Assembly (NCBI GenBank): GCA_035384565.1
Contig: DAOOIT010000068.1
Coordinates: 1-29,879, forward strand
DNA length: 29,879 nucleotides
Direction of reading: 5' to 3'
DNA from: Planctomycetota bacterium
Lineage (GTDB): Bacteria; Planctomycetota; PUPC01; DSUN01
The position numbers were made by a program, and so were the translations under genes. The stretch's first letter is position 1. Each line of letters begins with the position of its first letter. Shown in pieces: positions 15,764-23,665 of the stretch. Under the pieces are notes generated by a model. It made no database searches and was not told where the DNA came from. It saw only the letters and a list, made by a program, of their open reading frames with translations.

Positions 15764-18267
15764 ACGAGGCCCCCGCGGCACGCCATCCCATCTCCGCCAA
15801 GGCCGCCGCCCTCCTGTGCGCGGCGGCGGTCCTCGCCGCCGGGCACGCCGTCGCCGGCCAGACCCCAACGCCCCCCGTGCTGATCCGGGCCGACATCTTC
15901 GCGCGCGAGGGCGCCGATATCCTCTACGCCCTCGGCAATGTGCACCTCGAGCGCGGCGAGGCCGTGATCACCTGCGACGCCGCCGTGATCTGGACCGCCG
16001 ACCAGGAAGCCTACCTCGAGGGCCACATCCTCTACCGCACCGGCAAGAGCGTGATGGAGGCCGAGCGCGCCTACGTGCGGTGGGGCACAGTGAAGGACGA
16101 GTTGACCGGCGCCGAGAAGACCAGGGTGGACCGCGGCTTCATGTTCAATGCCGTCATCCGCTGGAGCGAGCGGCCCGACCAGGTGACCTGGCAGGTGCGG
16201 GCCGAAGAGGTCCTCCAGACCGACGTGCAGCGCTTCCTCGCCCGCGGCGGCCTCACCCTCAGCCCCTGCCAGTTCCACGAACCCCACGCCTTCTTCCGCG
16301 CCAGCGAGGTCGAACTCGTCACCGACGAGCGCCTCATCGCCAACCACCTCACCTATCACGTCCGCGGCGTCTCCCTGCCGCCCATCTGGCTCTTCCCCAT
16401 CTACTGGCCCAAGCTCTACATTCCCCTGGGCTGGCAATGGCCCGAGTTCAACATCGAGGTCGGCAGTTCCTCCCGCTTCGGCTTTTATGCGCGCAACGAG
16501 ATCATCTACGAAATCCCCGAGCGCCTCTTCGGCGTCCTGCGCGCCGACGTGGGCGTGAACCTCGACTACTTCTCCAAGCGCGGCTTCGCGTACGGCGGTA
16601 GCCTCGCCTACCGGAGCGAGAACCGCCGCGACCCCAGCCCCCTTGGGCGCGACCTCATCCGCGGCCGCTTCGACGCCTACCGAGTCCCCAACGACAAAGG
16701 CGAGGACTACGGCAAGTTCGACCTCGGCACCACCGACCGGTACCGCGTGCGCTTCTTCCACTCGCAGGACTTCCCCTCGGGCCTCGAACTGGACCTCGAG
16801 TACCAGTACTACACCGACGCCGGCTTCCGCCAGGAGTACTTCCCGACAGACTACGAGACCGGCAAGCCGATGGAGAACCGCGCCTACGTGAAATACCCGT
16901 TCGGCCCTGCCGCCGCCTACGCCCACGTGCGCCTGCGCAACGAGAAGTGGCTCGACAGCACCGAGTACCTCCCGCAGGTGGGCCTCAACGTCTTCTCCTA
17001 CCCCATCCTCGGCAACCTGCTGTACACAGGACACGTCGAGTTCGCCTACATCCGCCGCCGCCTTTCGGTGCTGCGCCTCGACCCGGGGCAGTCGCCCTTT
17101 GACCCCGACTACCAGCGCAAGCGGCGCAAGTGGAACTTCTTCTACGACGGCGACACCAGCTACCCCATCCTCCCTCTGGAGTCCACGCCCCAGGAATACA
17201 TGTCCGACGGCCGCGACCTCTGGCGCCTCAACACCTACCACCAGCTCGCCCTGCCATTCGACCTCTCGATCTTCCACATCGAGCCGTTCGTGGGCTTCCG
17301 CGGCACCTACTACTCCGATACCCTCGACGGCGGCAGCGACTGGCGCAGCATCTTCGCCTACGGCGCCCGCATCTCCACCCAGTTCTGGCGCTCGTGGGAC
17401 GACGTGCGCGTCCACACCCCGCTCCTCGACCTCCAGGGCGTGCGCCACGTCATCGCCCCCGAAATCCGCTTCCTCTCCATCCACAAGCCCTCCCTGGAAG
17501 TGGACGAGCTGATCCTGACCGACGACACCGACTTCTACCAGCCGCCCCGGAACCCGCGCCACGCCTTCCCCGCGCGCCCCTACCGCCCCCTCGACACCAC
17601 CGGCCTGGCGTTCGGCGACATAGACGCCATCACGCCCGTGAGCCTGGTGAACTTCAGCTTCCTCAACCGCTGGCAGACCCGCCGCGGCGGCAGCGTGGTG
17701 GACTTTCTCTCGATTGACCCGAACATCACCTTCTACACCGACAGCGGCCGCGACAACTGGGGCCGCTCCCGCGGCGACTGGAGCATTGACACCCGCTTCA
17801 CCCCCGTGCACGGCCTGCACTTCTACCTCGACTTCGGCGAACGCGTCTGCGGCGACGCCTTCGACCGCCCGCACGACGTGACCTTCGTCAACACCGGCGC
17901 GGCCATCGAACTCAGCGAGCGCTGGGCTCTCTTCCTCTCCCACCGCGTCGAGGACCCCTACTCGAACCAATGGGCCGCCCGCCTCATCTACCAGATCAAC
18001 AACAAGTGGCGCGTGGACGCCCAGTACGAGACCAACACCGAACGCGGCTACGACAGCAACACCGCCTTCCGCCTCACCCGCGACCTGCACGACTGGATCA
18101 TCGAGTTCGTCTTCCAGAACGACCAATCGGGCCTGAACAACCTGGTGGGCGTGAGCCTGCAACCCAAGGGCCGCCGCGAACTCATCAGCGGCCTCGAATA
18201 CACGCGCGACCTGCGCGCCGGCCTCAACGCCTACCAGCGCGAGTCGTACCAGCAGTTCGACTACTGA
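15760..18267 (+). CDS. lptD: LptD/OstA-like outer-membrane lipopolysaccharide assembly protein
   Basis: Outer-membrane beta-barrel expected to insert lipopolysaccharide into the outer leaflet. The 835-residue product has a signal peptide with a likely cut after HAVA (residue 32). It is followed by an LptA/OstA-type beta-jellyroll (about 41-135; LIRADIFAREG, LYALGNVHLERGEAVI, EAYLEGHILYRTG). The long remainder is rich in alternating aromatic strands such as RFGFYARNEIIYEIPERLFG and ends in Phe-Asp-Tyr, an aromatic C-terminus used by the BAM complex. The ATG overlaps the TGA of the upstream FHA gene (ATGA) and has GGAGG close upstream. Length is like Gram-negative LptD (about 780-900). No other lpt gene is nearby. 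The gene implies a diderm cell with lipopolysaccharide or a similar glycolipid. Similarity was judged by eye, so a related OstA-domain porin remains possible. Confidence 0.82.
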   Translation: MNEAPAARHPISAKAAALLCAAAVLAAGHAVAGQTPTPPVLIRADIFAREGADILYALGNVHLERGEAVITCDAAVIWTADQEAYLEGHILYRTGKSVMEAERAYVRWGTVKDELTGAEKTRVDRGFMFNAVIRWSERPDQVTWQVRAEEVLQTDVQRFLARGGLTLSPCQFHEPHAFFRASEVELVTDERLIANHLTYHVRGVSLPPIWLFPIYWPKLYIPLGWQWPEFNIEVGSSSRFGFYARNEIIYEIPERLFGVLRADVGVNLDYFSKRGFAYGGSLAYRSENRRDPSPLGRDLIRGRFDAYRVPNDKGEDYGKFDLGTTDRYRVRFFHSQDFPSGLELDLEYQYYTDAGFRQEYFPTDYETGKPMENRAYVKYPFGPAAAYAHVRLRNEKWLDSTEYLPQVGLNVFSYPILGNLLYTGHVEFAYIRRRLSVLRLDPGQSPFDPDYQRKRRKWNFFYDGDTSYPILPLESTPQEYMSDGRDLWRLNTYHQLALPFDLSIFHIEPFVGFRGTYYSDTLDGGSDWRSIFAYGARISTQFWRSWDDVRVHTPLLDLQGVRHVIAPEIRFLSIHKPSLEVDELILTDDTDFYQPPRNPRHAFPARPYRPLDTTGLAFGDIDAITPVSLVNFSFLNRWQTRRGGSVVDFLSIDPNITFYTDSGRDNWGRSRGDWSIDTRFTPVHGLHFYLDFGERVCGDAFDRPHDVTFVNTGAAIELSERWALFLSHRVEDPYSNQWAARLIYQINNKWRVDAQYETNTERGYDSNTAFRLTRDLHDWIIEFVFQNDQSGLNNLVGVSLQPKGRRELISGLEYTRDLRAGLNAYQRESYQQFDY

Positions 18268-18327
18268 GCCCCCGGCCACGGGCCGCGGCCGCTGCCCGCC
18301 CCTCGCCGACCGACCAGGAGTGGCGCC

Positions 18328-19107
18328 TTGAGCCCCTCGCCCCGCCGAGTGGACCAGCTCTGGCTCGACTACCAGCGCACCCGCGACGAGCGGCTGAAGG
18401 CCGACCTCGCCCGCGCCTGCATGCGGCGCGTCTACGCCATCGCCAAGAAGCTGCGCGCCGAGATGGGCGGCGTGCCCAGCCTCCAGGACCTGGTGGACGC
18501 GGGCCTGGTGGGCCTCATGGAGGCCTTCGAGCGCTTCGACCCCGCGCGCGGCGTCTACTTCGAAACCTGGTGCTCGTGGCGCGTGCTGGGCGCGATGCGC
18601 GACGACCAGCGCAAGCGCGCCTGGGCGAGCGAGGCCGTGCGCCTGAAGGCCCAGCGCCTGCGCCGCGCCGCCGCCGAGATGGCCAGCGCGCGCGGCCGCA
18701 CCCCCACCGACGACGAGCTGGCCGAGGCCCTCGGCGTCTCCACGGCCGAGGTGGCCGAGCTCTGGCGCCGCGCCGAGCGGCGCCGCCCCGTCTCCCTCGA
18801 CAGCGCGCACGAGGACGGCGGCGCCGACAGCGACCCGGCCCTGGCCGACCGCCAGGCCGACCCCGCGCAACTCCTGCTGGCTAAAGAGGCGCGCGAGCTG
18901 CTGCTCAATGCCCTCAAGGAGCTGCCGGACAAGCAACGCTACACACTGCTCCTTTACTACTTCGAGAAGCTCACCATGGCCCAGGTGGGAAAGGTGCTCG
19001 AGGTCAGCGAGAGCCGCGTCTCGCAGCTCCACGCGGCCGCCCTGCGCACCCTCGCGCGGCGGCTCGGTCCGCGCAAGGACGAACTCCTCAGCGCGCTCGG
19101 CGTCTGA
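18328..19107 (+). CDS. FliA/WhiG-type RNA polymerase sigma factor
   Basis: Directs RNA polymerase to a dedicated promoter set. The 259-residue protein has sigma-70 regions 2 (about 25-97, including LQDLVDAGLVGLMEAFERFDPARGV and ETWCSWRVLGAMRDDQRK), 3 (about 101-150) and 4 (about 190-245, with the helix-turn-helix LTMAQVGKVLEVSESRVSQLH). Length and the weak region 1 match the sigma-28/FliA-WhiG-SigB group, not the ECF group, which lacks region 3. There is no flagellar gene or anti-sigma factor adjacent. The start is TTG with AGGAG eight bases upstream. It lies 60 bases after lptD on the same strand and is probably the last gene of that operon; it converges on the kinase gene with a 44-base gap that has no good terminator. 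Confidence 0.93.
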   Translation: MSPSPRRVDQLWLDYQRTRDERLKADLARACMRRVYAIAKKLRAEMGGVPSLQDLVDAGLVGLMEAFERFDPARGVYFETWCSWRVLGAMRDDQRKRAWASEAVRLKAQRLRRAAAEMASARGRTPTDDELAEALGVSTAEVAELWRRAERRRPVSLDSAHEDGGADSDPALADRQADPAQLLLAKEARELLLNALKELPDKQRYTLLLYYFEKLTMAQVGKVLEVSESRVSQLHAAALRTLARRLGPRKDELLSALGV

Positions 19108-19151
19108 GCCGTCCTCCCCAAATTGCCGTCACGGCAGCAAGGAAAAGGCAG

Positions 19152-22100
19152 CTACTCGGGGCTGCGCTCGCGCGTGGCCAGAGGCGCGAACCACGCGGAC
19201 GCCTCGGCGGCCGCCGGGGCGAAGGCCTCGGCGGCGCGGTCGTCGGCCTCGGCCCACAGCCGCAGGGCGAGCAGGTAGTGCGCAAGCGGGGCCGGCATGC
19301 CGGCCGCCTGCGCCGCCTGCTGGAAGGCGGCGGGGGTCGTCTGCCGCAGCATGAAGGCAGCGGCCGCGGCCCGCGGCGCATCGCCCTCGGCGGCGATGGC
19401 CAGCTTCTGCCACAGCGCGGCCGCTCGGTTCGCGTCGCCCATCTCCACGGCGACGCACGCGGCGCGCAGCAGGCCCTCGGCGCTGCCGGCGGCCTCGTAC
19501 TGCGGCAGCGCGCTCGACAAGGCGCCCGCGCGCACGTAGGCATCGCCCAGGGCCAGGCTGAAGCTGGAGCGCGCGACCGGGCTGTCGTAGAGCTCGCAGG
19601 CGCGGCGGTAGTCGCCGAGCAGCGCGGGGCCGTCCGGATCATCGGGCTCGATGGCGGCTATGGAGTCGGCCAGCGCGCGCAGGGCCTCGGCGGGGAGCGG
19701 CTGGCGCTGGCGGGCGTAGTGGGCGAGGAGGGCGAGGGCTTCGCGGCGCCGGCCGGCGGCGGCCGCGGTGCCGATGGCCTTGGCCACAGCGGGCGCCAGC
19801 GCGTCGTTGGGGTAGGCCGCATAGGCGGCGGCCGCCTGGCTGAAGGCGCCGGCTGCGATGTGAAGCGACAGCAGGCGGTTGGCCGCTGCGGCCAGCGGGG
19901 GGTGCAGCACGCCCAGGTGCAGGCGCGCGTAATCGAGCAGTTGCAGCGCGTCGGCCGGCCTCTTCGCCGCCAGGGCCGCATCGGTGGCGGCGGCGAACAC
20001 GGCCACCATCTGCGGGTCGTCCAGCGGCTGGGCGAAGAGCTCGTGGATGGCGATGGGCTTCAGCCACTCGCCGCGCGCCACGAAGGCCTGGGCCAGGCGC
20101 ACGGCCGGGCCGTCGGGCCCCACGAGCTTGGCGGTCTCGCCGGGGAAGGTCTTGAGCGTGTCGCGCACGAGGGTGAAGGCGTCGTCGAGGCGGCCCGCGT
20201 CGGTCGTCTCGCGCACGGCCCGCAGCAGCACGGGCGCCAGCTTGGGGTCGTGGAGGGCCTCGGCGAGGCGCGCCACCCGCGTGTGGGAGCCCGTGGCGCA
20301 GAAGGCGTTGGCCAGTTCGACGGCCGACTTGGTGAGGGCCGGGCCGGCCAGCTTCTCGGCCGCGCAGAAGGTGAGCACGGCCATGGCCTCGTCCTGCTTG
20401 CCACGCTGGGTGTAGTGGTCGCTCGCGCGGGCGAAGGCGTCGGCCAGGCCCTCGGTGGGGTAGGCGTCGTAGAGCTCGCGCAGCTTGTCGAAGCGCCCGT
20501 TGTTGCACAGGCCGTCGCCGAGCTGGCGCACGCGCGCGGCCAGGAAGGCGTGCACGGCGCCGGCGCCGAGCGCTTTGACGACGCTGGCCAGGTTCCGGCG
20601 CTCGGGCGCGAACAGGCCGGCCCGCAGCACGGCCAGGGCCTCGTCGTAGGCGCGGTTGTTGAGCATCTGCGCGATGTACGGCGGGAACTGCCAGAACCAG
20701 GCCTCGGCCACCTCGCCGCCGCTGGCCGCGATCTGCGCGAGCGCCTGCACGGCGTCGGCGAAGTCGTTGAGGCTGGCCGAGCAGAAGAAGCGGTGGAGGC
20801 GCGCGCGCGAGAGGAGGCCGGGCACCTGTTCGTGCGCGACGCGGGGGGCCAGTTCCTCGACGCGGCGCAGGGCGTCGGCGGCCTCGCGGTGGCGGCGCTC
20901 GGCCTCGTGGCACTGGGCCAGGCCCACCAGGGCCTCGAGGCCCTCGTAGCGCCCCTCGTAGCCCTGCGCGATCTTCTGATACTGGATGCGGGCCTCCTCC
21001 ACGTTGCCGTCGCGGAAGAGCACCTCGGCGGCGTCGGTGAGGCTCAGCCTGGCGGGGGGGAACTCCTGCTCGACGGTGAAGCGGCGCACCCGCAGCCGGG
21101 TGCGCTCGGTGAAGAGGCCGGCGGCGAACTCGCGGCGGTCGCGGTGGAGCTGGCGCGCGAGCGTGAGGTCGTTGTAGGCGAGGTGCACCGGCGGCTCGCC
21201 GTCGGCGGCGGCGATGCGGAGGCTCATGCCCATGGCGTCGCGGCTCAGGGTCATGCGGTACCAGACGCCGGGGCGCAGGGGCGGGCATTTGCGTTCGGCC
21301 ACCTCCTGCTGCTGGTTCATCAGCACCAGGCGAGGGTGGGGCTGCTCCTTGCCGCCGAAGGAGAAGCGGCAACTGTGGCGCCAGTCGGAGCCCAGGAAGC
21401 AGCCGATCACGGGGTTGGGTTGGGGGGTGCCGTCGGGGTTGGGCGGCACGCTGGCCTCGAAGGTGACCGTGACCTTTCCGGCGATGAGGGTCTGGGTGTG
21501 GATGGCGGCGAAGGGGGCCGCGGCGGCCTCGAGCTGGCCGTCCTCGGTGATGCGCCAGGGGGTGTTGTCCTCGACGACCCAGCGCGGCGCGAGCGCGGGG
21601 TCCTGGAACTCATCCTCGAAGACGATCTTGGTGGTGGGCTTCTCCTGGCGGGCCATTTCGCGCTCGAGGGCCTCGGCGCCGATGCGCTTGCCGGTTTCGA
21701 GGGCGACGCGGGCGCGCAGGTCGCTGTCGCGGCGCGCGTCGAGCACCACGGCGGCCGCGGTGAGGCCCACGCCCAGCACGGCGGCGGTGGCGAAGAGGGC
21801 CGTGTAGTGGCGCTTGACGAAGCGCCAGGCGCGGTAGAGGGGGCCGGCGGGCCGCGCGCTGATGCTCTCGCCCGCGATGAAGCGGCGGATGTCGTCGGCC
21901 AGGGCGCGCATCGAGGCGTAGCGGCGCTCGGGCGTCTTCTCCATGGCCTTCAGCACGATCGTCTGGATGTCGCGGTGGACGCGCGGGTTGAGCTTCTTGA
22001 GCGGCGTGGGCTCGTCGTTCATCACCTTGATGAGGGTGTTCATCATGGTGTCGCCGCTGAAGGGCGGGCGGCCGGTGAGCATCTCGTAGAGCACGGCGCC

Positions 22101-22841
22101 CAGCGAGTAGACGTCGGCCCGGTGGTCCACGCGCGCGCTCTCGCCGCTCGCCTGCTCCGGCGGCATGTACGCGGGGGTGCCGATCGTGGTGCCCGTGCGG
22201 GTGAACTTCGTGTCCGAGTCGAGCTGCTTGGCCAGGCCGAAGTCCAGGATGTGCACGCGGTCCTCGGCGTCAATCATGATGTTGCTGGGCTTGATGTCGC
22301 GGTGCACCACGCCGCGGCTGTGCGCATAGTCGAGGGCGTCGGCCACCTGGGTCGCGATGTCCAGGGCGCGGCGCGTGGTCACCTCGCCGGCCTGGATCAG
22401 GCTGGCGAGGTCGCGCCCCTTGATGTAGTCCATCGTGTAGTAGTGGCGGTCGTCCACCACGCCCACCTCGTGGATGGGCACGATGGCGGGGTGGCGCAGG
22501 CGTGCCGCGGCCTGGGCCTCGCGGCGGAAGCGCGCCACCTGGCCCTCGCTGGCCATGTCGCCGGCCAGGAGCACCTTGAGCGCCACGATGCGGTCCAGGT
22601 GGTGCTGGCGGGCCTTGTAGACCACGCCCATGGCTCCGCGCGAGATCTCCTCGAGGATCGTGTGGTTGCCGAACGTGCGGCCCCGATAGTCCTGCGACGC
22701 GGCGGCCGGCGCGCTGTCACTCGACGTGCGGGTCGCCGTGTCGCTGTCGGCGTGCGGGGTGCAATGGGGGCAGAAAGCCGTGCTGCCGCCCTGGGGCTGA
22801 TGAAGCGGGCCGCCGCACTTGGGGCAAAGAGGCTTGAGCAT
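19152..22841 (-). CDS. membrane Ser/Thr protein kinase with zinc ribbon, lectin-like domain and TPRs
   Basis: Eukaryotic-type kinase of 1229 residues. Residues 1-27 form a zinc ribbon (CPKCGG and FCPHC). The kinase domain (about 57-325) is complete: glycine loop SRGAMGVVY, catalytic Lys89 in VALK, HRDIKPSN at 180-187, DFG at 200-202 and GTPAYMPPEQ, so it should be active. One transmembrane helix lies at about 345-368. Outside it, residues about 404-570 resemble a concanavalin/DUF1080-type beta-sandwich (VFEDEFQDPALAPRW, GVWYRMTLSRD). The rest, about 600-1229, is Ala-rich helical TPR repeats. Such kinases are typical of Planctomycetes; the outer domains suggest sensing of a glycan or envelope protein. 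I chose the ATG that starts the zinc ribbon; a GTG at 22868 would add nine residues. A promoter precedes it. Confidence 0.93.
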   Translation of the reverse strand: MLKPLCPKCGGPLHQPQGGSTAFCPHCTPHADSDTATRTSSDSAPAAASQDYRGRTFGNHTILEEISRGAMGVVYKARQHHLDRIVALKVLLAGDMASEGQVARFRREAQAAARLRHPAIVPIHEVGVVDDRHYYTMDYIKGRDLASLIQAGEVTTRRALDIATQVADALDYAHSRGVVHRDIKPSNIMIDAEDRVHILDFGLAKQLDSDTKFTRTGTTIGTPAYMPPEQASGESARVDHRADVYSLGAVLYEMLTGRPPFSGDTMMNTLIKVMNDEPTPLKKLNPRVHRDIQTIVLKAMEKTPERRYASMRALADDIRRFIAGESISARPAGPLYRAWRFVKRHYTALFATAAVLGVGLTAAAVVLDARRDSDLRARVALETGKRIGAEALEREMARQEKPTTKIVFEDEFQDPALAPRWVVEDNTPWRITEDGQLEAAAAPFAAIHTQTLIAGKVTVTFEASVPPNPDGTPQPNPVIGCFLGSDWRHSCRFSFGGKEQPHPRLVLMNQQQEVAERKCPPLRPGVWYRMTLSRDAMGMSLRIAAADGEPPVHLAYNDLTLARQLHRDRREFAAGLFTERTRLRVRRFTVEQEFPPARLSLTDAAEVLFRDGNVEEARIQYQKIAQGYEGRYEGLEALVGLAQCHEAERRHREAADALRRVEELAPRVAHEQVPGLLSRARLHRFFCSASLNDFADAVQALAQIAASGGEVAEAWFWQFPPYIAQMLNNRAYDEALAVLRAGLFAPERRNLASVVKALGAGAVHAFLAARVRQLGDGLCNNGRFDKLRELYDAYPTEGLADAFARASDHYTQRGKQDEAMAVLTFCAAEKLAGPALTKSAVELANAFCATGSHTRVARLAEALHDPKLAPVLLRAVRETTDAGRLDDAFTLVRDTLKTFPGETAKLVGPDGPAVRLAQAFVARGEWLKPIAIHELFAQPLDDPQMVAVFAAATDAALAAKRPADALQLLDYARLHLGVLHPPLAAAANRLLSLHIAAGAFSQAAAAYAAYPNDALAPAVAKAIGTAAAAGRRREALALLAHYARQRQPLPAEALRALADSIAAIEPDDPDGPALLGDYRRACELYDSPVARSSFSLALGDAYVRAGALSSALPQYEAAGSAEGLLRAACVAVEMGDANRAAALWQKLAIAAEGDAPRAAAAAFMLRQTTPAAFQQAAQAAGMPAPLAHYLLALRLWAEADDRAAEAFAPAAAEASAWFAPLATRERSPE

Positions 22842-22917
22842 CAGTGGACCGCAAATAGAATCGCGCACCGAGCAGCGCGGGATGTGCGCACCGGGAGGAA
22901 CCGCTGCAATCTCCTCG

Positions 22918-22945
22918 ATTATAGCGCCGTCCGGGCTGTTTTCAA
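22918..22945 (-). promoter_or_regulatory. promoter of the Ser/Thr kinase gene
   Basis: On the minus strand TTGAAA (22945-22940), a 16-base spacer and perfect TATAAT (22923-22918) lie 76 bases upstream of the ATG at 22841. Confidence 0.8.
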
Positions 22946-22960
22946 TGCGAAAAGCTCTCT

Positions 22961-23120
22961 CCTCGTGCCTGCGCTCTGCGTGGGGACGGGCCTCGTGGCC
23001 GCACTGTGGCCGCTTCGCCTCCGGAGCAGGAACCTCCCGCGGGTTGCGAACCCGCGGGAGGTTGGGGTTGGACGCGGGAGCGTCCGCATCATCGCCCCCA
23101 CGCGGAGCGCAGGGGCGAGA
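22961..23120. repeat. dispersed inverted-repeat element, family 1, copy C
   Basis: Arms at 22961-22988 and 23093-23120 are inverted copies (core GCGCTCCGCGTGGGG and variants). The bases inside the right arm (GCATCATCGCC) match those inside copy A's left arm read on the other strand, so the whole element is copy A in opposite orientation. Its body also holds the perfect palindrome at 23031-23063. Confidence 0.9.
23031..23063. repeat. perfect 15-bp palindrome inside family 1 copy C
   Basis: A flawless 15-bp stem (23031-23045 with 23049-23063, core CCTCCCGCGGGTT) with a 3-base loop GCG. It is missing from copy B, where the flanking bases CCGGAGC and GGGAGGTTGG are joined, so it is either an insertion into copy C or lost from copy B. 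Confidence 0.9.
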
Positions 23121-23180
23121 AGGTGTGGGCCGGCATTGTAGGCAGGGTGATCCTCTCTGGAGCCTGGAGGGATCGCATGT

Positions 23181-23336
23181 GTAGCCAGGGCAACACCCTC
23201 ATCTTTGCCCACCTGGCAGGGCCTCGTACCCCGCGAACCCGGGCGACCGGGCCGTAGCCCAGGGCGGCCGAAGGGAGCCCTGGGGACGGACTCTCGAGAA
23301 CATGGTGGGCAAGGGGAAGGGTGCTGCCTGGGCTAT
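23181..23336. repeat. dispersed inverted-repeat element, family 2
   Basis: Arms of about 33 bases at 23181-23213 and 23304-23336 are imperfect inverted copies (TAGCCAGGGCAACACCC and its counterpart, both ending at TTGCCCACC). The loop of about 90 bases contains smaller inverted pairs. The arm end with AGAACATGGTGGGCAA also resembles the terminal repeats at 1-55 and 29825-29879. Confidence 0.8.
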
Positions 23337-23365
23337 CCCATTCCGCTGCTTCGGAGCTCCCGCAG

Positions 23366-23398
23366 CCACCCACAATTCCGGCCCGTCCCGGCCCGAGT
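23366..23398 (+). repeat. 33-base direct repeat, copy 1
   Basis: Matches 23553-23585 at 29 of 33 positions in the same orientation (core TCCGGCCCG and CGGCCCGAGT). Together with its partner it flanks the inverted repeat at 23442-23506. Confidence 0.85.
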
Positions 23399-23441
23399 GG
23401 GTGTGGGCCATTTCTGTAGGTAGCTTCTGCTGCGGATTCTT

Positions 23442-23506
23442 GTAGCGACAAGCGTCCCGCTTGTCGAACGAATGAAGAGAGCCGCAAGCGGGACGCTCGC
23501 GGCTAC
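23442..23506. repeat. dispersed inverted-repeat element, family 3 hairpin
   Basis: Imperfect arms GTAGCGACAAGCGTCCCGCT... (23442-23465) and its inverted partner (23481-23506), with a 15-base spacer. The outer GTAGC/GCTAC and the central GCGTCCCGCTTG/CAAGCGGGACGC match; the differences do not spoil the fold. It sits between the direct repeats. Confidence 0.85.
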
Positions 23507-23552
23507 CTCTGCCGCGGGCCTTCCCCTGTTCCGGGGGTTCTCGCATCAGAAA

Positions 23553-23585
23553 CCACCTACAACTCCGGCCCGCCGCGGCCCGAGT
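23553..23585 (+). repeat. 33-base direct repeat, copy 2
   Basis: Partner of 23366-23398 (29/33). It ends eight bases before the cmk -35 box. Confidence 0.85.
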
Positions 23586-23592
23586 TTTTTCC

Positions 23593-23620
23593 TTGACTTG
23601 CCTGCCGAATACGATACAAT
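23593..23620 (+). promoter_or_regulatory. promoter of the cmk-plsC-rpsA-tyrS cluster
   Basis: TTGACT (23593-23598), a 16-base spacer and TACAAT (23615-23620) lie 45 bases before the cmk ATG. A run of six T precedes the -35 box. Confidence 0.8.
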
Positions 23621-23665
23621 TAAGAACTTGCGACTTGCGGCCCCAGCGGCCCGCGCGAGGGCGGA

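Noticed and set aside
15634..19032. 1132-codon minus-strand open frame opposite lptD and the sigma factor
   Set aside because: Composition is Ala/Val/Gly/Glu-rich with no motif, and the plus-strand genes beneath it have clear domains, starts and ribosome sites.
19108..19151. Terminator between the sigma factor and kinase genes
   Set aside because: The only self-complementary stretch is a 6-bp stem with a 1-base loop, which is not a credible hairpin.
19278..23141. 1287-codon plus-strand open frame across the kinase gene
   Set aside because: Low-complexity Gly/Ala/Arg/Val product with no family motif, antisense to a complete kinase; it also runs through the repeat element at 22961.
22950..23600. 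Possible CRISPR array
   Set aside because: The repeats are inverted, few, of different families and without regular spacers; no cas gene is present.
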